Positions 61,136 to 64,000 of a DNA stretch of 64,000 nucleotides are shown here, piece by piece. The notes under the pieces were generated by a model, which saw only the letters and a list, made by a program, of their open reading frames with translations, did no database searches and was not told the origin of the DNA. The translations under genes and the position numbers were made by a program. Source of the DNA: Acidimicrobiaceae bacterium (GTDB taxonomy: Bacteria; Actinomycetota; Acidimicrobiia; Acidimicrobiales; RAAP-2); the NCBI GenBank assembly GCA_027306605.1, contig DAHUZK010000040.1:154400-218399 (forward strand), in the 5' to 3' direction. The stretch's first letter is position 1. The number at the start of each line of letters is the position of its first letter.

Positions 61136-61286
61136 CGCTCCGCCGCGCCGCCGTTCGGCGACCTCGGGCCCCGGCTCCGCCGGGGGTGATCGTGAGCGCG
61201 TCGGAGCATGAAGCTGTGCCGGGCGGCATGACACACTGATCGACGTCGAAGCCCGAGGCGGCGCGCCCGGCATGCCCATGCTCTGC

Positions 61287-61326
61287 GAACTCAGTGAACA
61301 CGACACCGGAACTCAGTGAACACGAC
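61287..61326. repeat. 22-bp direct repeat at a start codon
   Basis: GAACTCAGTGAACACGAC at 61287-61304 recurs at 61309-61326. Each copy supplies a GTGAACACG start-like sequence, but in different frames. Confidence 0.88.
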
Positions 61327-62904
61327 CTTGCCGAAGCTCGGAGTTGCTCCGAGCGCTCCTCTCGTGGCGCCACAGCGCGCCTTCTCACGGGCAGGGCCCG
61401 CTACAACGGCGCGTCCACCTTCGCAGCCGCCAGCGTGTGTCCGATCCTCTATCTCCTCTTCATCGACCGCTACGCCACCAATTCCTTCTACGGTGACGAC
61501 TGGTCCGTTGTCCCCACGATTCAAGACGCGCTCGGCAGACACGTGTCTCTGGGGCCGCTGTGGGCCCAGTACAACGAGTCCCGCCTCGTGTTGGGCAACA
61601 TCATCGACATCGTCTTCGGGCACCTCGACCAGTTCGACCTGCGCTCGGTCATCCTCTTCAGCGCTGCGTTGTACATCGCGTCGTACGCCCTCGTACTTGC
61701 CCTCTTCCGTCGGTACCTTGGTAGCCGCCTGACTCCGATACCCGTCCTGATCATCGGGACGATCTGGTTCAGCCTGGCGGATGTCCAAAACGCCCTGTGG
61801 GCATTCCAGGTTTCGTGGTACCTGACGGTGTTCTTCCTCGTCGCCATGCTGTCCGCCCTCAACCTGCCGACGGGGCGTCGCTGGCTCTGGCTCGTGGTGG
61901 CACTGGCGGCGGCCTGCGCCGCGTCACTGTCGACCATTCAAGGTTTCTTGTGCTGGCCGCTGGGCGTGCTCTGCATCCTGTGGACCCGTTCGTCGTGGCG
62001 CCGGGCCTCTGGCGAGGCTCTTGCCTGGTGCTCGACCGCGTTCGTCCTCTTGCTCGTGTATTTCAGAGGCTACGACTTCAACAACAACGGGTGTCTGCCG
62101 CCGTCGGCCTGCTCGCCGTCGGCAACGCTGCATCACCCGGTGAACGGCCTCAGTTTCCTCCTCGCGCTCCCGGGAAACGTCATACCCGACGGCATCAACT
62201 TCGGGGGCGTGATCGAGCCCGTGCACGACGTGGCCCGGTTGGAGTTGGTGGGCGGCGTTCTTCTCTGCGTGGCCGTCTTCATCCTCGTGCAATCGTGGCG
62301 CCTGAGGGCCTCCCGGGAGAGGTTTCCCTTGCCGGCGCTGTTGATCGTCTTCGCCCTGCTCTTCGACGTCACCATCACCTTGGGCCGGGGCCTGACCGGC
62401 GCCACCGGGGCGGCCAGCTCCAACCGCTACGTCATGGCGAACCTGATCCTCCTCAGCGGGATCTTCCTGTACGCCTGGGCGCACGTGCCGCCGTGGGTGC
62501 AGGCGGCGCATGCGACGGGGCATGCCACAGGTCGGCGCCAGCTGAGCCGGCTGGCCGTCGTGGCCGCCGCCGTCTTTCTCGTGGTCCAGGTCGGGACCGC
62601 CACGGACTTCGGGTTCAGGAACGGGCGGGCCGTCAGCGATGCCCTGACCTACCAGGCCCGGTTCCTGGTGAATGCCGACCGCGTTCCGAAGCGGGAGAGG
62701 CTCTGCGAGATCGAGGTGCAGTTCGTCTTCCAGCCCGGCTCTTCACCCTCCAGGATCGGCAGCGCCGTCCAGGGCCACTTGGGCGAATTCCGTCCCAGCT
62801 CTCGTCGTTTCTACCGCGAGCAAGGGCTGCCGCCACCATTGCCGCGATGCGCTCAGGCGGGTCGCACGTCGCCGGTCCCGGCCAAGGTCAGTTCTTCACC
62901 GTGA
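61294..62904 (+). CDS. Polytopic membrane protein, GT-C glycosyltransferase-like
   Basis: A 536-residue protein with about ten membrane helices. The first outside loop contains the acidic pair in SFYGDDWSVVPTIQDALG followed by GPLWAQYNESR, as in GT-C polyprenyl-sugar transferases. No further motif proves activity. It starts at the GTG in the first repeat copy (61294) and ends in a convergent overlap of 17 bp with the Ig-repeat surface gene, so envelope glycan or glycoprotein modification is a reasonable guess. Confidence 0.62.
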   Translation: MNTTPELSEHDLAEARSCSERSSRGATARLLTGRARYNGASTFAAASVCPILYLLFIDRYATNSFYGDDWSVVPTIQDALGRHVSLGPLWAQYNESRLVLGNIIDIVFGHLDQFDLRSVILFSAALYIASYALVLALFRRYLGSRLTPIPVLIIGTIWFSLADVQNALWAFQVSWYLTVFFLVAMLSALNLPTGRRWLWLVVALAAACAASLSTIQGFLCWPLGVLCILWTRSSWRRASGEALAWCSTAFVLLLVYFRGYDFNNNGCLPPSACSPSATLHHPVNGLSFLLALPGNVIPDGINFGGVIEPVHDVARLELVGGVLLCVAVFILVQSWRLRASRERFPLPALLIVFALLFDVTITLGRGLTGATGAASSNRYVMANLILLSGIFLYAWAHVPPWVQAAHATGHATGRRQLSRLAVVAAAVFLVVQVGTATDFGFRNGRAVSDALTYQARFLVNADRVPKRERLCEIEVQFVFQPGSSPSRIGSAVQGHLGEFRPSSRRFYREQGLPPPLPRCAQAGRTSPVPAKVSSSP

Positions 62905-64000
62905 TGGTGATGGGCGCGCTGGTGCCGCTCAGGCCGCTGGCATAGGTGGCCACGCTCTGGAGCGTGTAGGTCCCGTTGGGGATGGTCGTCGTGTCCCACG
63001 CGGCCAGCCAGCCGAACTCGGTCAGTGCCGCCCCGGCCACGACCCGGTCGGTGAAGGCGCCGCCGCTCACCTCGAAGCTGACCGAGCTCACGCCGGGCGA
63101 GGCACTGGCATCGAGGTAGGCGGACGGCCCCGACTGGGTGCTGGCGTCGGCGGGGACGAGCACGCTCGTCGTCGGCGCCGGGTTGTCCACCGTGATCGTG
63201 ACCGGCGCGCTGGTGCCGCTCTGGCCGCTGGCATAGGTGGCCACGCTCTGGATCGTGTAGGTCCCGTTGGGGATCCTCGTGGTGTCCCACGGGGCCAGCC
63301 AGCCGAACTCGGTCAGGGCGGCCTTGGCCACGACCTGGTCGGTGAAGGCGCCGCCGCTCACCTCGAAGCTGACCGAGCTCACGCCGGGCGAGGCACTGGC
63401 ATCGAGCCAGGCGGACAGCCCCGACTGGGTGCTGGCGTTGGCGGGGCCGAGGATGCTCGTCGTCGGCGCCGGGTTGTCCACCGTGATGGTGACGGGCGCG
63501 CTGACGCCGCTCTGGCCGCTGGCATAGGTGGCCACGCTCTGGAGCGTGTAAGTCCCGTTGGGTATGGTCGTCGTGTCCCACTTGGCCAGCCAGCCGAACT
63601 CGGTCAGGACCGCCTGGGCGACGATCTGGTCGGTGAAGGCGCCGCCGCTCACCTCGAAGCTGACCGAGCTCACGCCGGGCGAGGCACTGGCATCGAGGTA
63701 GGCGGACAGCCCCGATTGAGTGCTGGCGTTGGCGGGGCCGAGCATGCTCGTCGTTGGCGCCGGGTTGTCCACCGTGATCGTGACGGGCGCGCTGGTTCCG
63801 CTCAGGCCGCCGGCATAGGTGGCCACGCTCTGGAGCGTGTAGGTTCCGTTGGGGATGGTCGTCGTGTCCCACTTGGCCAGCCAGCCGAACTCGGTCAGGG
63901 CGGCCTTGGCCACGACCTGGTCGGTGAAGGCACCGCCGCTCACCTCGAAGCTGACCGAGCTCACGCCGGGCGAGGCGCCGGCATCGAGCCAGGCGGACAC
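62888..64000 (-). CDS. Cell-surface protein with Ig-like repeats, C-terminal part
   Basis: The frame runs to the window edge, so the N-terminus is missing. The visible 370 residues consist of almost four tandem 97-residue units, each with VTITVDNPAPTT, LSAYLDASASPGVSSVSFEV and TIPNGTYTLQSVATYA. The pattern fits bacterial Ig-like domains. The final unit ends TITVKN with no anchoring motif or helix. The repeats are near-identical at DNA level, with variants such as AYLD/AWLD. Likely a large secreted adhesion- or matrix-type protein; function unknown. Confidence 0.88.
   Translation of the reverse strand: MSAWLDAGASPGVSSVSFEVSGGAFTDQVVAKAALTEFGWLAKWDTTTIPNGTYTLQSVATYAGGLSGTSAPVTITVDNPAPTTSMLGPANASTQSGLSAYLDASASPGVSSVSFEVSGGAFTDQIVAQAVLTEFGWLAKWDTTTIPNGTYTLQSVATYASGQSGVSAPVTITVDNPAPTTSILGPANASTQSGLSAWLDASASPGVSSVSFEVSGGAFTDQVVAKAALTEFGWLAPWDTTRIPNGTYTIQSVATYASGQSGTSAPVTITVDNPAPTTSVLVPADASTQSGPSAYLDASASPGVSSVSFEVSGGAFTDRVVAGAALTEFGWLAAWDTTTIPNGTYTLQSVATYASGLSGTSAPITITVKN
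62888..64000. repeat. 291-bp tandem repeats, about 3.8 copies
   Basis: Units run 62888-63178, 63179-63469, 63470-63760 and 63761-64000 (partial). Equivalent sites, for example the TTGTCCACCGTGAT anchor, are spaced exactly 291 bp. Differences are few and scattered, indicating recent expansion or gene conversion. Confidence 0.95.

Noticed and set aside
62853..63872. Long second open frame in the Ig-repeat gene
   Set aside because: It is His/Arg/Gly-rich with no protein-like pattern and arises from the repeat in a shifted frame.
62888..64000. CRISPR or transposon repeat
   Set aside because: The 291-bp units are in frame and encode Ig-like domains of one protein.

Overview
The window is a GC-rich, densely coded bacterial chromosome segment. 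Frequent GTG starts, many ATGA/GTGA overlaps, a SUF system with SufU, two DinB/TIGR03085-type (mycothiol-associated) proteins, a short MutY and a KstR-type operator all point to an Actinomycetota member. A deep lineage such as Acidimicrobiia is plausible but not proven. I see no phage, plasmid, transposase, tRNA, rRNA or CRISPR array. Most genes are core or catabolic, so the interest lies in gene architecture, fusions and repeats.

Layout. 1-6.9 kb: fatty-acid or steroid-type CoA catabolism (truncated thiolase, crotonase, hot-dog thioesterase), a K+ channel, a GNAT protein, then an acyl-CoA ligase and an SDR diverging from a KstR-like operator. 7-10 kb: a divergent Lgt homologue and a secreted NlpC/P60 hydrolase with a foldable leader. 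10-18.3 kb: dienelactone hydrolase, then CitE/Mcl-like lyase, an N-terminally extended acyl-CoA dehydrogenase and a MaoC hydratase that together resemble the lower ethylmalonyl-CoA pathway, with a methyltransferase, a membrane protein, MutY and an epoxide-hydrolase-like enzyme. 18.4-24 kb: MBL hydrolase, flavin reductase, RmlC-like cupin, RodZ-tail membrane protein, oligopeptidase B.

24-41 kb: a split SUF iron-sulfur locus. sufB is followed by five catabolic or hypothetical genes, then sufD (apparent CTG start), a Rieske ferredoxin and a first sufC. An LCP ligase and an osmoprotectant ABC transporter come next, then sufC2-sufS-sufU on the other strand. 40.7-45.8 kb: MBL hydrolase, acyl-CoA dehydrogenase, alpha/beta hydrolase lacking its Ser nucleophile, thiE, an HhH-GPD protein, an Rrf2 regulator and a DinB protein.

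45.8-53.8 kb: pyruvate dehydrogenase and lipoate block: aceE, rnhA, lpd, the E2 acyltransferase, and a single frame fusing LipB to LipA. SUF supplies the clusters that LipA consumes, and LipA/LipB lipoylate the E2. 54-61 kb: metH diverging from a cobalamin adenosyltransferase, nitroreductase, and a rhodanese-ThiF protein in reversed domain order. 61.3-64 kb: a GT-C-like membrane protein and the 3' end of a surface protein with near-identical 97-residue Ig-like repeats.

Two large-scale patterns stand out. Two intergenic regions 50 kb apart share a three-palindrome element with conserved spacing, and a third region carries related half-sites. About twenty short tandem repeats sit almost exclusively at gene starts, stops or low-complexity tails, several spanning stop codons.
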